Source: Actinomycetota bacterium (GTDB lineage: Bacteria; Actinomycetota; Acidimicrobiia; Acidimicrobiales; Ilumatobacteraceae). Taken from it: DNA of 64,000 nt. The stretch spans positions 1-64,000 of the forward strand of contig CANGIP010000002.1 of the NCBI GenBank assembly GCA_947454105.1, given 5' to 3'. This document shows, one piece after another, positions 17,403 to 25,879 of this stretch. Numbering within the stretch: the stretch's first letter is position 1; every line of letters begins with the position of its first letter. A program made the position numbers and the translations under genes. A model generated the notes under the pieces. It had not been told where the DNA came from. It did no database searches and worked only from the letters and a program-made list of their open reading frames with translations.

Positions 17403-17783
17403 GTGGAAATGTTGCTAGGGGTCATCGTTGTCGCATTTTGCGGGCTTTTAGCTTGGGCGGCCTTTCGCATCGAACCCCATTGGTGCAGCAAAGATGGACG
17501 TCGAATGATTGCTCGAGCACAACGCCTTCCCCAACCTCATCAACCTGCGCCTCGATGGAATGAAGTCAGAGTCTTCGTGGATGAAACGACCGTCATCTTG
17601 CGCACGCGTGCACTTCGAGCTACTGAACTACGAGGCGAATATCGAGTTGTGAGCAAGAGTCCGGCGCCACCAAAGAAGCAGGAGATTTATGTGCTTCGTG
17701 GAGACAACGAAGTGTTTATTCGAATACCACGAAATAGCCGAGCCATCAAAACTTTTGAAGAACTACTCACGGGCCTTGATTAG
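17403..17783 (+). CDS. small membrane-anchored hypothetical protein
   Basis: A 126-residue protein with a single N-terminal membrane segment (MLLGVIVVAFCGLLAWAAF), then a basic region and a beta-rich soluble domain that begins around WNEVRVFVDETTVILRTR. The start is GTG 17403 or the ATG two codons later. It is divergent from the glycosylase and overlaps the end of metX by 4 bp on the opposite strand. It resembles small actinobacterial PH-like/DUF2550 proteins, but I cannot assign it firmly. Confidence 0.55.
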   Translation: MEMLLGVIVVAFCGLLAWAAFRIEPHWCSKDGRRMIARAQRLPQPHQPAPRWNEVRVFVDETTVILRTRALRATELRGEYRVVSKSPAPPKKQEIYVLRGDNEVFIRIPRNSRAIKTFEELLTGLD

Positions 17784-18946
17784 TCAATTGATTCAATAAA
17801 TCGTTGCACCGCTGGACCAACTTGATCGAGTTCGATCAAGAAGGCATCGTGACCATGTGGCGAATCAACTTCAACGTATTCGGCACGTATTCCATTTGCC
17901 GCAACCATGTCGCGAATTTGTTTTTGCTGATACTCCGGGTACAAGAAATCGCTCCAAATACCCATTGTGAGTACTGGCGAATTAATGCGTGCTACCGCTG
18001 ACTCAAGAGTATTTCGACCCCGAGCAATGTCATGTAGATCCATGGCCTTACCAATTGTCATATAGCTATTCGCATCAAAACGACTCACTAACTTGTCACC
18101 GTGATACTCAAGGTAACGCTCGACCTCAAATTTTCCATCGAGTGATTTTGATGATGAACTTCCGCCCGTCATGTCACGACCAAAACGATCGGTAAAAACG
18201 TTGTCACTTCTGAACGTCACTTGAGCAACCATGCGCGCTGTGGACAGGCCTTCATGAGGACCATCACCAGGTGCTGCCTCGTAATAATCTCCGCCGCGCC
18301 ATTTCGGGTCATTGATAATCGCGCGTCGACCAATCGATCCCCAAGCGATTTGTTGCGCAGATGCCTGTGCACACGTGGCGATCGGTATTAACGAACGGAC
18401 CCGCTCAGGAAACGTCACCGCCCATTCAAGAACTTGCATGCCTCCCATTGAGCCACCAATAACCGAATGCCAAACTGCGACTCCAAGATGATCGGCCAAT
18501 CGAGCTTGAACTCGCACCATGTCGCGAATTGTGATGACTGGAAAACGTGAACCGTATGGTTTGCCATCTTCAGGATGTGACGAAGCAGGCCCTGTTGAAC
18601 CTTGGCAACCTCCGAGCACATTGGCACACACAACGAACCACTGGTTGGTGTCAATAGCCCGTCCTGGACCAACTGCACTCTCCCACCATCCAGGGCCAGC
18701 ATGGCCGTCTTCAGCACGGCCTGCGGCATGACTGTCACCAGTCCACGCATGACACAGCAATATCGCATTCGACGCGTCTGAGTTCAGTTGTCCCCAAGTC
18801 TCGTAGGCCGCCACGATTCCGGACATCACACTTCCGTTATCAAGCGCGAGTCGACGATCTGCGGGATAGGTAAAGAACTCTCGGTGACCGACGGGGTCGC
18901 CAACACGCCATGCGCCTGTCACCGGTAATGGTGTGCGTGATGCCAT
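17780..18946 (-). CDS. metX: homoserine O-acetyltransferase MetX
   Basis: MetX acylates L-homoserine in methionine biosynthesis. The 388-residue alpha/beta-hydrolase-fold protein has LCHAWTGDSHAAG near the N-terminus, the nucleophile motif GGSMGGMQ, the acid residue in IWSDFLYPEYQQ and the catalytic His366 in SPHGHDAFL. Acetyl- and succinyl-transferring members cannot be told apart by eye here. A SAM-clan riboswitch in the leader (18984-19121) indicates repression when S-adenosylmethionine is plentiful, which supports the assignment. Confidence 0.94.
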   Translation of the reverse strand: MASRTPLPVTGAWRVGDPVGHREFFTYPADRRLALDNGSVMSGIVAAYETWGQLNSDASNAILLCHAWTGDSHAAGRAEDGHAGPGWWESAVGPGRAIDTNQWFVVCANVLGGCQGSTGPASSHPEDGKPYGSRFPVITIRDMVRVQARLADHLGVAVWHSVIGGSMGGMQVLEWAVTFPERVRSLIPIATCAQASAQQIAWGSIGRRAIINDPKWRGGDYYEAAPGDGPHEGLSTARMVAQVTFRSDNVFTDRFGRDMTGGSSSSKSLDGKFEVERYLEYHGDKLVSRFDANSYMTIGKAMDLHDIARGRNTLESAVARINSPVLTMGIWSDFLYPEYQQKQIRDMVAANGIRAEYVEVDSPHGHDAFLIELDQVGPAVQRFIESID

Positions 18947-18983
18947 GATGAGCCCTTTCGTTCGCGTTGATATCGAGTACTAA

Positions 18984-19121
18984 CGCTCATCATGGAAGTT
19001 TCGTTGCCAGCTATTGCTGACCACATCCCCTTTCAGACCCGAAGGTCTAATCGGGAGGCACCTTGGGGCTTCCGCCCAGGTTGCCGGGTCTGATTGCTCA
19101 GACCTCTCCTGATGAACAACG
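18984..19121 (-). promoter_or_regulatory. SAM riboswitch (SAM-I/SAM-IV clan) upstream of metX
   Basis: The leader RNA reads, on the minus strand, TTCATCAGGAGAGG, then hairpin TCTGA-GCAA-TCAGA, then the conserved core CCCGGCAACC, a GGGC/GCCC hairpin, AAGGTGCC, a TTCG-capped hairpin (AGACC/GGTCT) and a closing GATG. CCGGCAACC followed by AAGGTGCC is the binding core of the SAM-I/SAM-IV clan. The long kink-turn insertion of SAM-I is missing, so it is closer to SAM-IV or the SAM-I/IV variant. Boundaries are approximate, but it lies directly ahead of metX. Confidence 0.88.
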
Positions 19122-19157
19122 ACAGGCTACCCAATCTTCAACCGAGAGCCACGCCAT

Positions 19158-20033
19158 TTACGATTGGCGGTAAAGCTTTTCATTGGCAATATGTTCAGGA
19201 AGGCCGACCACATCGGTAAACGCATCAAACGGAGCGATCTCTGTCAAGTGCTCTCGTAAGGTTCCAGAATCGTGGAGCTGTTGAGCAGCACGGGTCATCG
19301 CGTGAGTTGATGCCAGCAAGAGCGATAGTGGCGAGACCACTAAGCGAAATCCAAGTTCTGCAAGTTCTGCAGGATTGAGCAACGGTGTCTTACCCTTCTC
19401 AACCATGTTTGCAACAAGCGTGATGTCGGGCAATGCCATGGCAATGGCTTCCATGTCTGCTGCACTTTCAGGTGCTTCGACAAACAGCGCATCAACACCG
19501 GCGTCTCGCGCCATCTTGGCGCGTTCAATTGCCTCGCTCAATGAGACTGCGGCGCGAGCATCGGTACGCGCTGTGACATGTAAGTGTTCGCGATGATCGC
19601 ATGCGGCTCGCAGTTTTGCTAACCAGTCCTCACGCTCAATAACTTGTTTCCCATCCATGTGACCGCAACGTTTTGGCCACACTTGATCTTCCAAAAAGAG
19701 TCCGGCGGCTCCGGCTTGTTCCCACAGTTCGACTGTTCGTCGCACCGTCATCGGATCGCCATAACCCGTGTCAGCGTCGACGACCACATTGAGATTTGGA
19801 ACCGACGCACACACACGCTGCGCCACTTCGGCCATTTCAGTTTGCGTGAGATAGCCAACATCAGGTCGACCGAGCAATGTGCCCGAAACCGCAAAACCAG
19901 AAATAAAGGCTGTGGAGAATCCCGCATTTTGCACGATGAGCGCGGACAGCGGATCCCAAACTCCAGGCATCAACACTGATTCGCCAGCCGCTAATCGGTT
20001 TTTCAGATCCACTGATCGCTGCGCACCACTCAT
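19158..20033 (-). CDS. isocitrate lyase/PEP mutase-family protein
   Basis: A 291-residue TIM-barrel protein. The metal-binding motif VVDADTGYGDP (Asp 87 and 89) and the catalytic loop EDQVWPKRCGHMDGK (Cys123 in KRCGH) place it with 2-methylisocitrate lyase-like enzymes rather than PEP mutase proper. Candidate reactions are cleavage of methylisocitrate or of another 2-hydroxydicarboxylate. It overlaps the CoA ligase upstream by 4 bp, so it belongs to an acyl-CoA operon; no methylcitrate synthase or dehydratase is nearby. Confidence 0.82.
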   Translation of the reverse strand: MSGAQRSVDLKNRLAAGESVLMPGVWDPLSALIVQNAGFSTAFISGFAVSGTLLGRPDVGYLTQTEMAEVAQRVCASVPNLNVVVDADTGYGDPMTVRRTVELWEQAGAAGLFLEDQVWPKRCGHMDGKQVIEREDWLAKLRAACDHREHLHVTARTDARAAVSLSEAIERAKMARDAGVDALFVEAPESAADMEAIAMALPDITLVANMVEKGKTPLLNPAELAELGFRLVVSPLSLLLASTHAMTRAAQQLHDSGTLREHLTEIAPFDAFTDVVGLPEHIANEKLYRQS

Positions 20034-21658
20034 GTCGCTATTCCTAGTTCCTTCATGGCGTAAGCCTTGAGCCTCTTGTAGTCAACTTTTCCGTTAGGAG
20101 CACGACCAATGGTGTCAATGACAACAATATGGCGAGGCGCTTTATACGCAGCAAGTGATTTTTTCACGTGCTCATTCAGTTCAGACAAAGTCGGCACGTA
20201 ATCGTGTTCGGCTTCAACCACTCCGCAAATCGTTTCGCCAAAGCGAGTGTCAGGAATGCCGACAGCTACTGCATCTCGCACACTGGCATGTCGCTTGAGA
20301 ACTTCTTCAACTTCTTCTGGGAATACCTTTTCTCCACCGGTATTGATGCAGACAGAGCCCCGCCCAAGCAACACCAACGTTCCGTCCGCCAAAATTTCAG
20401 CCCAGTCTCCTGGCACAGACCATCGCGAGCCTTCAAACGTGCGAAAAGTCAGGGCCGATTTTGCTTCGTCTTTGTAATAGCCCATTGGGATATTGCCACC
20501 GACAGCGACAAGTCCGCGTTCGCCACTTCCTGGCTCAACACGTCGTCCGTCTTCAGTAAATACGGCACAGGTTGGACCCAATGAAAACTTGGCCGTTTCA
20601 GTTGCCGCACCGGCGGCACTCACTGAACCGCCCATACCAACTGCTTCTGATGAACCGAATGAATCGAACAAGATGACTTGCGGGATGTATTGCAAAAGCC
20701 CCTGCTTGTTTTCTTGACTCCACATCACACCCGACGATGAAATCATGATCAGGCTAGAGAGATCGTAACGATGCGGATTTTCGGTGAGATTGTCCAACAT
20801 TGGTCCAGCGAAAGCTTGACCAACAATGATCAACGTCTGGACCTTCCGGTGTTCTATTTCGCCTAAGAGTTCATCGACAGCAAAAGCTCGACTTGGCAGG
20901 GTGACAACACAACCGCCCATGTTCATGGCCAAAAGACTCGAGAATTGTCCGGTGCCATGCATTAATGGACACGCCGATAACAAAACGTTTCCGTACACGC
21001 CAGGTTGCATGCGATCAATGATTTCTTCAATTGAAGCGGCCGGTGGAACACCGAGAACCGCATTACCTCCCAGTCCCAATACATGAAAGAGGTCATACTG
21101 ACGCCACATCACTCCCTTGGGCATGCCAGTTGTTCCGCCGGTGTACAAAAACATCAGATCGTTTTCGCTACGACCCCACGGGCCACGTACTGATTCTGCG
21201 ATTCCCTTGCTCACCAATGATTCGTAATCGGTCGCCCAGGCGGGAACGGCATTGGTTCCATCGGCGACGCAATACCAACGCTTCACTTTGGGCAAGTTGC
21301 CCCGGATTGATTCAACGAGTGGAACGAAGGCGGCATGGAATACCACCGCCTCAGCATCAGAGTTGTCAAAGAGATAGGTCACCTCTTCAGGGCCATAGCG
21401 GTAGTTGGTGTTCGCTGGAACAAATCCACCCTTGAAGGATGCAATATACGTTTCGAGGTACTCAGGACAGTTATAGAGGTATTCAGCGACCTTGCTTTGA
21501 TGAGTCAGACCTGCAGCCAACATGTCGGCTGCTAGGGCGTTAGTTCGAGCATCAAACTGTCCCCAAGTAATGACCCGATCGCCTTGAATTTGGCATGGAT
21601 GATCTGGAATACGCGCCGCGATTCCCTCATACAAATCGGCAAAGTTCCAGTTCGACAT
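20030..21658 (-). CDS. acyl-CoA synthetase (AMP-forming, FadD-like)
   Basis: A 542-residue ANL-superfamily ligase: P-loop LYTGGTTGMPKGV, adenylate-binding DSFGSSEAVGMG, hinge RGSVCINTGGEKV and the C-terminal catalytic lysine in RAPNGKVDYKRLK. It activates a carboxylic acid to its CoA thioester; chain type is unknown. A G5 tract lies 4 nt upstream of the ATG. It is translationally coupled to the lyase-family gene and follows an acyl-CoA dehydrogenase gene by 62 bp on the same strand. Confidence 0.9.
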   Translation of the reverse strand: MSNWNFADLYEGIAARIPDHPCQIQGDRVITWGQFDARTNALAADMLAAGLTHQSKVAEYLYNCPEYLETYIASFKGGFVPANTNYRYGPEEVTYLFDNSDAEAVVFHAAFVPLVESIRGNLPKVKRWYCVADGTNAVPAWATDYESLVSKGIAESVRGPWGRSENDLMFLYTGGTTGMPKGVMWRQYDLFHVLGLGGNAVLGVPPAASIEEIIDRMQPGVYGNVLLSACPLMHGTGQFSSLLAMNMGGCVVTLPSRAFAVDELLGEIEHRKVQTLIIVGQAFAGPMLDNLTENPHRYDLSSLIMISSSGVMWSQENKQGLLQYIPQVILFDSFGSSEAVGMGGSVSAAGAATETAKFSLGPTCAVFTEDGRRVEPGSGERGLVAVGGNIPMGYYKDEAKSALTFRTFEGSRWSVPGDWAEILADGTLVLLGRGSVCINTGGEKVFPEEVEEVLKRHASVRDAVAVGIPDTRFGETICGVVEAEHDYVPTLSELNEHVKKSLAAYKAPRHIVVIDTIGRAPNGKVDYKRLKAYAMKELGIAT

Positions 21659-21720
21659 GATTCCCCCTCAAGATCAGAACGACGTACCTGCAACCGTATA
21701 TCAGTCACCGGTGAGTGCGC

Positions 21721-22818
21721 TCACTTAGGAAGGGACAGCACTCTTTCACCCAAAATATTGCGCATCACATTCGATGTACCGCCCATGATCGTGTAGCCAG
21801 GAGCATAAGCAAATCCTTGTGAGGTCTGATCCCACAATGTGGCCTCAGGTCCGAGTGTCTGCATCACAAATTGCGCGACGTCCCATTCGTGTTCGGTACA
21901 GAAGCACTTTGTGGCTGCCGAGAACCCAGCAGGCGCTTGCCGCAACACTTCTCTGATCACCAGAATGCGACCAATGTGATACTTCATTTCGAGACGAGCA
22001 ATTTCTTGGCGAACTCGCGGATCTGACGTGTCGGCTCGTTCACGAGCGATGACATACAACGCATAATTTGAAACCAAACGATCAATGCCGCCGCGTTCGT
22101 GTTCAAGTTGGCGCATCGTTTGTTTAAAGGCATTTCCTTCAACGCCGACAAGGTTGATCACTGGCACACGTACATCAGTGAAAAAGACTTCACAGAAGTG
22201 ACGATTGGTCGTCATGTCCTTAATCGGCCGAACTTCAATTCCGGGAGTGTTCATAGGCACGATGATTTCGCTGATACCAGCGTGTGGCGGACCATCAGTT
22301 GACGTGCGGCAAATGAGATAGCAATAGTCAGCTACTTCGCCAAAGCTCGTCCAGATTTTCTGTCCGTTAATCACCCAGTCGTCGCCATCACGTACGGCTT
22401 GTGTTTTCAAAGATGCCAGATCTGAACCCGCGTTGGGCTCAGACATACCAATGCACCACGTTGATTCACCAGTCAAAATTTGCGGCAGGAATTCTGCTTG
22501 TTGATCGGCCCGTCCATACGTGATCAGTGTTGGGCCCATTTGCCGATCGGCAAACCACATGGAACCAATCGGCGCACCCGCCTTAATGAGTTCTTCACCA
22601 ATAATCAAGCGGTCAATGGCTGGACGGCCACCACCTCCGAATTCGGTGGGCCATGTGAGACCGATCCAACCCTTGGCACCTAACTCGAGTGCGAATTCTT
22701 TGGACCAACCATTGATCCACGAATCGTTAGCTCTCCCGTACGTTGCCACTGCTTGAGCCGCCAATTCACGGGCCTCGGTTCGCAGGGCTTCTTGTTCGGG
22801 TGTCCAGGTGAAATCCAT
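21721..22818 (-). CDS. acyl-CoA dehydrogenase
   Basis: A 365-residue FAD-dependent acyl-CoA dehydrogenase. Signatures are GMSEPNAGSDLASLKT (flavin and substrate region), DWVINGQKIWTSFGEVADY, and the C-terminal GTSNVMRNILGERVL. It would introduce a 2,3-double bond into an acyl-CoA made by the ligase downstream and pass electrons to ETF. The family FadE group with short C-terminus often acts on branched or ring-bearing acyl groups in actinobacteria, but this is not visible directly. It is first in the minus-strand unit facing the PhyH genes. Confidence 0.9.
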   Translation of the reverse strand: MDFTWTPEQEALRTEARELAAQAVATYGRANDSWINGWSKEFALELGAKGWIGLTWPTEFGGGGRPAIDRLIIGEELIKAGAPIGSMWFADRQMGPTLITYGRADQQAEFLPQILTGESTWCIGMSEPNAGSDLASLKTQAVRDGDDWVINGQKIWTSFGEVADYCYLICRTSTDGPPHAGISEIIVPMNTPGIEVRPIKDMTTNRHFCEVFFTDVRVPVINLVGVEGNAFKQTMRQLEHERGGIDRLVSNYALYVIARERADTSDPRVRQEIARLEMKYHIGRILVIREVLRQAPAGFSAATKCFCTEHEWDVAQFVMQTLGPEATLWDQTSQGFAYAPGYTIMGGTSNVMRNILGERVLSLPK

Positions 22819-22946
22819 TAGTCGTCCTTTGTCCTGACCTATTTTGCCTCGCCGAGGCCCCCAATGCCCGATTTAGAGTCCAAAGACTCTCCTTCACGGT
22901 CCGACTTCAGTCACAAACCAGTGTCTCGTGGGTGACAAGATGAACC

Positions 22947-23768
22947 ATGCTCAACATTCATCCGCGATCAATCAACTTTGATTGGGATGCCTGCACTATT
23001 CGTCCCACCGAAAATCGGCGAATTACCGACAGCCACTGGGATCAATTCGTGACAGATGGCTACTTCGTCATCGACGACCTTCTGACTCCCGAACAAGTCC
23101 TTGACATCACTCTTGAAACCGACCACGGCTACAACGAAGCCAATGACTTCATGAAGTTGCTTCCTGAAGAACGACTTTTTATTGCCGAGCGCGGCGCCAT
23201 TTCATTTGCTCCACATTTGGCTCTCAAGTCAGCGGTCCTGCGAAATGCAGTCTTGAATTCACCGATCTCTGAAGTTGCAAACGACATCATCGGACCCGAA
23301 GCACGGCTCTACCACGACCAAGCTGTCTATAAAGAAAACGAGAAACCTCGCCGTTTTCCGTGGCATCAAGACAACGGCTACACCTTCGTGTCACCCGAGA
23401 ACTATCTCACTGTATGGATTGCATTAACCGATGCAACCGTTGAGTCGGGCTGCCCATGGGTTGCACCTGGACTACAACGCCACGGCACCTTGGTTCACAA
23501 CTATGTTGAACCGCTTGGCTACGAAACATTCGAAGAGCCCCCGGTGACGCCGTTAGCTGCTCCAGTCAAAGCAGGAGGTGCAGTTGTCTTCAGCAGTCTC
23601 ACTCCTCACCTCACTGGGCCGAATACTTCACCGAGTGTTCGCAAGGCCTACATCGTGCAATACATCGGCAATCAAGCAACGCGCTTTGATAACCCCCAAG
23701 ATTCAACAGGCACTCCTATGCAAGACGATCATCTCTACCCGATGATCAAACAGTCAGGACAAAAGTGA
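22947..23768 (+). CDS. phytanoyl-CoA dioxygenase (PhyH) family protein
   Basis: A 273-residue Fe(II)/2-oxoglutarate dioxygenase of the PhyH type. LYHDQAVYKE leads to the metal motif FPWHQDNGY (HxD), with a distal His in SSLTPHLTGPN and a following SVRKAY with the 2-oxoglutarate Arg. Family members hydroxylate phytanoyl-CoA or small metabolites. It heads a plus-strand unit; its stop overlaps the next PhyH gene (GTGA). Confidence 0.88.
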   Translation: MLNIHPRSINFDWDACTIRPTENRRITDSHWDQFVTDGYFVIDDLLTPEQVLDITLETDHGYNEANDFMKLLPEERLFIAERGAISFAPHLALKSAVLRNAVLNSPISEVANDIIGPEARLYHDQAVYKENEKPRRFPWHQDNGYTFVSPENYLTVWIALTDATVESGCPWVAPGLQRHGTLVHNYVEPLGYETFEEPPVTPLAAPVKAGGAVVFSSLTPHLTGPNTSPSVRKAYIVQYIGNQATRFDNPQDSTGTPMQDDHLYPMIKQSGQK

Positions 23769-24589
23769 ACAACGCTCCGCTTCAGTCTCAATATGCATTG
23801 TCAACAGACACCATCGAGGGTTTCAGCCAACGTGGTCATTGTGTTGTACGAAACCTTGCCAGCCGCGATGAAATCATCACCTACAAAAACGCCATTGATG
23901 AAGCCACCATGGAACGTCGTTGGGACAAGCGGCCAATTGAAGAACGCGACACCTACGGCAAAGCATTTATTCAGTCCGCTGCGCTATGCAATCACAGCGA
24001 CAAGGTTAAAGAATTTGTCTTTGCTCAACGCTTTGCTCGCGTTGCGGCCGAATTACTTGGAGTTGATGGAGTGCGTTTGTATCACGATCAAGCGCTGTAC
24101 AAAGAACCTGGTGGTGGCTTTACCCCGTGGCATCAAGATCAGGTGTACTGGCCACTCGATACCGATCGCACGATCACAATGTGGATGCCGACAATTGACG
24201 TTCCGTCTGAAATCGGTGGTGTGGTGTTCGCTAACGAATCTTGGCGGGACGGAAACCTTGGCGAAGAAGTCATTGGTGACGCTTCACAGGCTTTCTTCGA
24301 CACCTTGATTGAAGAGCGTGGATATTCGCTTGAATCGCACGGTCCGTTTGCTGCTGGCGATGCAACTTTCCACTTGGGATGGACATTGCATAGTGCTCCT
24401 GCCAACAACACCAATGTGATGCGCTCGGTCATGACCATCATCTATTACGCCGACGGAACAACAGTTGGTGAGACCAACCACCCAGCTCGCGATCTCGACT
24501 TGGCTCTGTGGCTTGGCAACGCGAAGCCCGGATCGCCTGCCAACTCTGCGGCTAATCCTCTTTTGTGGCATCGTTCTTGGAATGACTAA
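23765..24589 (+). CDS. phytanoyl-CoA dioxygenase (PhyH) family protein, second copy
   Basis: A 274-residue paralogue of the gene just upstream: LYHDQALYKE, then TPWHQDQVYWP (HxD) and a distal His in LGWTLHSAPANN. It starts at GTG 23765 overlapping the previous stop by 4 bp. Two adjacent, diverged dioxygenases suggest either two sequential hydroxylations or a heteromer; the sequence does not decide. The radical SAM gene starts 8 bp before its stop. Confidence 0.88.
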   Translation: MNNAPLQSQYALSTDTIEGFSQRGHCVVRNLASRDEIITYKNAIDEATMERRWDKRPIEERDTYGKAFIQSAALCNHSDKVKEFVFAQRFARVAAELLGVDGVRLYHDQALYKEPGGGFTPWHQDQVYWPLDTDRTITMWMPTIDVPSEIGGVVFANESWRDGNLGEEVIGDASQAFFDTLIEERGYSLESHGPFAAGDATFHLGWTLHSAPANNTNVMRSVMTIIYYADGTTVGETNHPARDLDLALWLGNAKPGSPANSAANPLLWHRSWND

Positions 24590-25838
24590 TTCGCAACCGA
24601 CCACTTCACGGTTGACCCAAGCTTCATTCCATCTGCTCGCCAAACCAACTGGCGCCATTTGCAACCTTGATTGCACCTACTGCTTTTTCTTGTCGAAGGA
24701 TGCGCTGTACCCCGGCGACCGAATGCGTATGTCGACAGAAACTCTTGAGTCGTATCTCAAGCAATTGCTCGCAAGCCAACCAGACGGTCCGGTTTCGGTC
24801 GCTTGGCAAGGCGGCGAACCCACGCTCATGGGTCTCGACTTTTATCGGCAAGTGATCGAACTAATCAAGCAGTACGCCCGCCCGACGCAGATCATTGAAC
24901 ACACCATGCAAACCAACGGAACGTTGCTTGATGATGAGTGGGCGAAGTTCCTTCGGCAAAATTCTGTTCTTGTTGGACTGTCAATTGATGGCACTCAGTC
25001 AATGCACGACCAGTATCGAGTTTGGAAAGACGGTCGCGGAAGTTACGTCGATGTTGTCAAGGCATGGGAACTTCTGCAGCGCTATCAAGTTGACACAAAT
25101 ATCTTGTGCTCACTGAGCGCCGCGAATGCCGATCATCCCATCGAGGTCTATCGGTTCTTTCGAGATGAACTAGGAGCCAAGCACATTCAATTCATCCCGA
25201 TCGTCGAACGATCAACACCGGTTGACTTGGAAATCGCCGAAAAGGGCTGGAGTGAAAAACCAGGACGTCGACGAATCTTGTATACCCAACAGGGCAACCT
25301 TGTCACCAGTCGATCGATCACCGCAAAGCAGTACGGCGACTTCTTAAGCGCTGTATTTGATGAATGGCTCGCTCATGATGTCGGCGACATGTTCATCCAG
25401 ATCTTTGATGTCACTCTTGGCGCCCATGTCGGCATGTACAGCTTGTGTGTACATGCACCAACGTGCGGAACGGCATTAGCCCTTGAGCACAACGGTGACA
25501 TGTACTCGTGCGATCACTTTGTTGAACCTGATTACAAACTAGGCAATATTCATCAAACGCCAATGATCGAATTGGTGACGTCTCCTCAGCAAGTTCAATT
25601 TGGACGAAACAAGCATTCACTCTTGCCAAACATGTGCGAAAAATGCGATGTTCGCTTTGCGTGCAATGGAGGCTGTCCAAAAGACCGATTCACCAATACC
25701 CCCGATGGTGAACCTGGGCTGAATTATCTATGTGAAGGATTCCAAACCTTCTTCCGCCATGTTGATGCGCCTATGAAACGGATGGCTGAACTCATTAGCC
25801 AAGGCCGCTTTGCCGACGAAATCATGTCTGAGCACTGA
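24582..25838 (+). CDS. radical SAM/SPASM enzyme, anaerobic sulfatase-maturase-like
   Basis: The start ATG 24582 lies 8 bp inside the PhyH gene; a longer frame from 24465 would overlap 120 bp of PhyH and is unlikely. The 418-residue protein has the radical SAM motif CNLDCTYC (Cys 27, 31, 34), AWQGGEPTLMGL, HTMQTNGTLL and C-terminal SPASM cysteines (CEKCDVRFACNGGCP, then YLCEGF) for two more 4Fe-4S clusters. This matches anSME, which converts an active-site Cys or Ser of sulfatases to formylglycine. No sulfatase is encoded in the window, so the target lies elsewhere or is different. Confidence 0.87.
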   Translation: MTNSQPTTSRLTQASFHLLAKPTGAICNLDCTYCFFLSKDALYPGDRMRMSTETLESYLKQLLASQPDGPVSVAWQGGEPTLMGLDFYRQVIELIKQYARPTQIIEHTMQTNGTLLDDEWAKFLRQNSVLVGLSIDGTQSMHDQYRVWKDGRGSYVDVVKAWELLQRYQVDTNILCSLSAANADHPIEVYRFFRDELGAKHIQFIPIVERSTPVDLEIAEKGWSEKPGRRRILYTQQGNLVTSRSITAKQYGDFLSAVFDEWLAHDVGDMFIQIFDVTLGAHVGMYSLCVHAPTCGTALALEHNGDMYSCDHFVEPDYKLGNIHQTPMIELVTSPQQVQFGRNKHSLLPNMCEKCDVRFACNGGCPKDRFTNTPDGEPGLNYLCEGFQTFFRHVDAPMKRMAELISQGRFADEIMSEH

Positions 25839-25879
25839 TCCGAACTATTCTTGCCCCAGCACTTGCCGTAGGGGGAAAA

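Noticed and set aside
22875-22890. Short inverted repeat AGAGTC-CAAA-GACTCT between divergent acyl-CoA dehydrogenase and PhyH genes
   Set aside because: Arms are only 6 bp and the motif does not recur, so chance is likely, though the position would suit an operator.
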